A DNA stretch of 22,922 bases from contig BOAV01000038.1 in the NCBI GenBank assembly GCA_026002045.1, forward strand, positions 1 through 22,922, given 5' to 3'. Positions 22,511-22,922 of this stretch are shown here, in pieces. Each line of letters starts with the position of its first letter. Within the stretch, counting starts at the first letter, position 1. The position numbers and the translations under genes were made by a program. A model generated the notes under the pieces. That model saw only the letters and a list, made by a program, of their open reading frames with translations. It did not search any database and was not told the origin of the DNA. This stretch comes from Spirochaetia bacterium. Its GTDB lineage: Bacteria; Spirochaetota; Spirochaetia; Treponematales; Breznakiellaceae.

Positions 22511-22668
22511 GCATTAGGCGAACACAGTGACGAAAATGTAATAGCGGAATACGTGAAAAATCAAGGAAGGTAATTAGAAAATAATAAAAAGATACACGAT
22601 GACAAACGATACAAAATTCTTCTTAAAAATACTGGGTGAAATTGCCCGTATTATTTTATTCGTATTGA

Positions 22669-22766
22669 GGGGTCTAATACCCCGCCCTTTAGGGCGGTTA
22701 AAAAGGTATTAGCCCCCGAATATAACCACCTTACGAGAACAACATGCCTCGTCCTTTAGGGCGAGG
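22669..22766. repeat. Pair of CCTTTAGGGCG hairpins, IS200/IS605-end-like
   Basis: First structure: outer arms CTAATACC (22674-22681) and GGTATTAG (22705-22712), extended by GGGG/CCCC, around inner stem CCGCCC-TTTA-GGGCGG (22682-22697). Second: CCTCGTCC-TTTA-GGGCGAGG (22747-22766). Each is followed by TTAAAAA(A)GGTA. Such subterminal hairpins mark the ends of IS200/IS605-type and related palindrome-associated elements. No tnpA or tnpB gene is present, so this would be a remnant or a non-autonomous copy. Confidence 0.55.
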
Positions 22767-22823
22767 TATTTGATTAAAAAAGGTAAATATTTCTTGCGCC
22801 ATGGAGAGCCTGTAGAAAAACCC

Positions 22824-22852
22824 TTTACAAACCAAATAAACGGTAATAATAT
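22824..22852 (+). promoter_or_regulatory. Promoter for the gene at the right edge
   Basis: TTTACA (22824-22829), 17 bp, TAATAT (22847-22852). The start of transcription would be near 22859, just before AGAGGGG (22861-22867), the ribosome-binding site for ATG 22873. Confidence 0.65.
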
Positions 22853-22872
22853 TTTACATTAGAGGGGAAACC

Positions 22873-22922
22873 ATGGCAAAATATAAACATACCGATGCAG
22901 CATCCGGGCAGGGATTGTTTTT
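22873..22922 (+). CDS. Start of a gene, probably an IS transposase (partial, cut by window)
   Basis: The first 16 codons (MAKYKHTDAASGQGLF) follow a good ribosome-binding site and promoter. The opening resembles the N-termini of IS1182-type transposases, which begin with a short basic segment and a Lys/Asp-rich patch. The fragment is too short for certainty, but the neighbouring palindromes and AT-rich spacer fit a mobile-element border. Confidence 0.45.
   Translation, partial: MAKYKHTDAASGQGLF

Larger units (their letters stand above)
22511..22872. other. AT-rich intergenic stretch with palindromes
   Basis: About 360 bp without a convincing gene. It holds the tail of the radical SAM frame past its stop, two CCTTTAGGGCG hairpins and a promoter for the gene starting at 22873. 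A 37-codon frame (22599-22712) lacks a ribosome-binding site and runs into a hairpin, so I do not call it. Confidence 0.6.

Noticed and set aside
22599..22712. 37-codon frame after the radical SAM gene, considered as a peptide substrate (RiPP precursor)
   Set aside because: No ribosome-binding site, no leader/core pattern, and its last third is made of the IS-like hairpin sequence.

Overview
The window looks like a chromosomal stretch from a spirochaete of the Treponema type, possibly a gut-associated (termite-gut-like) species. This is an inference. It rests on the carbohydrate ABC systems whose binding proteins have short spirochaete-like signal peptides, roughly even GC content, the gene mix, and familiarity with similar proteins. 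No rRNA or other taxonomic marker is present, so the assignment is provisional.

Region 1 (1-4292, plus strand) is a sugar-acid operon. It holds the end of one CUT1 sugar-transport permease (reading frame apparently broken near the window edge), a second permease, a 30-codon ORF of unknown meaning, D-galactonate dehydratase (dgoD), a 2-keto-3-deoxygalactonokinase (dgoK-like) and a KDPGal/KDPG aldolase (dgoA/eda). Together these import a sugar acid and run the De Ley-Doudoroff galactonate route to pyruvate and glyceraldehyde-3-phosphate. An IclR-type regulator converges on the operon and overlaps its end by 7 bp.

Region 2 (4286-15107, minus strand) is a glycan-uptake and degradation locus. In transcription order it holds a sugar-binding protein without its own permeases, a D-2-hydroxyacid dehydrogenase, an LplA/LplB/LplC-like ABC system (binding protein plus two permeases), a YhcH/EbgC-type protein, a FadR-type GntR regulator, a family-2 beta-mannosidase-like hydrolase and the IclR regulator. 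Its first gene has a good sigma-70-type promoter with a perfect palindrome over the predicted start site. A strong hairpin plus T-run lies between binding protein and permeases, and an 83-bp cruciform separates the hydrolase from iclR. Neither ABC system has an ATPase gene here.

Region 3 (15108-17275) has an Hsp20 small heat-shock gene behind a near-perfect sigma-54 (-24/-12) promoter, then a 161-bp nested palindrome with an extra half-copy, then a YwaF/TIGR02206-type membrane protein.

Region 4 (17276-20346, minus strand) is a housekeeping-like operon of a C-terminal processing protease, the 16S rRNA methyltransferase RsmE and a WecG/TagA-like protein that has lost the usual active-site signature.

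Region 5 (20347-22922) is accessory DNA. It holds a Phd/YefM-ParE toxin-antitoxin pair, two divergent ribbon-helix-helix proteins, an AT-rich radical SAM gene, palindromes resembling IS200/IS605 ends, and the first codons of a probable transposase. Several genes here have promoters placed so that transcription would start at or next to the ATG, without a Shine-Dalgarno sequence, and two of these promoters contain palindromic operator candidates. I did not find a clearly new multi-gene system. The most notable signals are regulatory: the cluster of leaderless-type promoters, the sigma-54 hsp20 promoter and the large nested palindromes.
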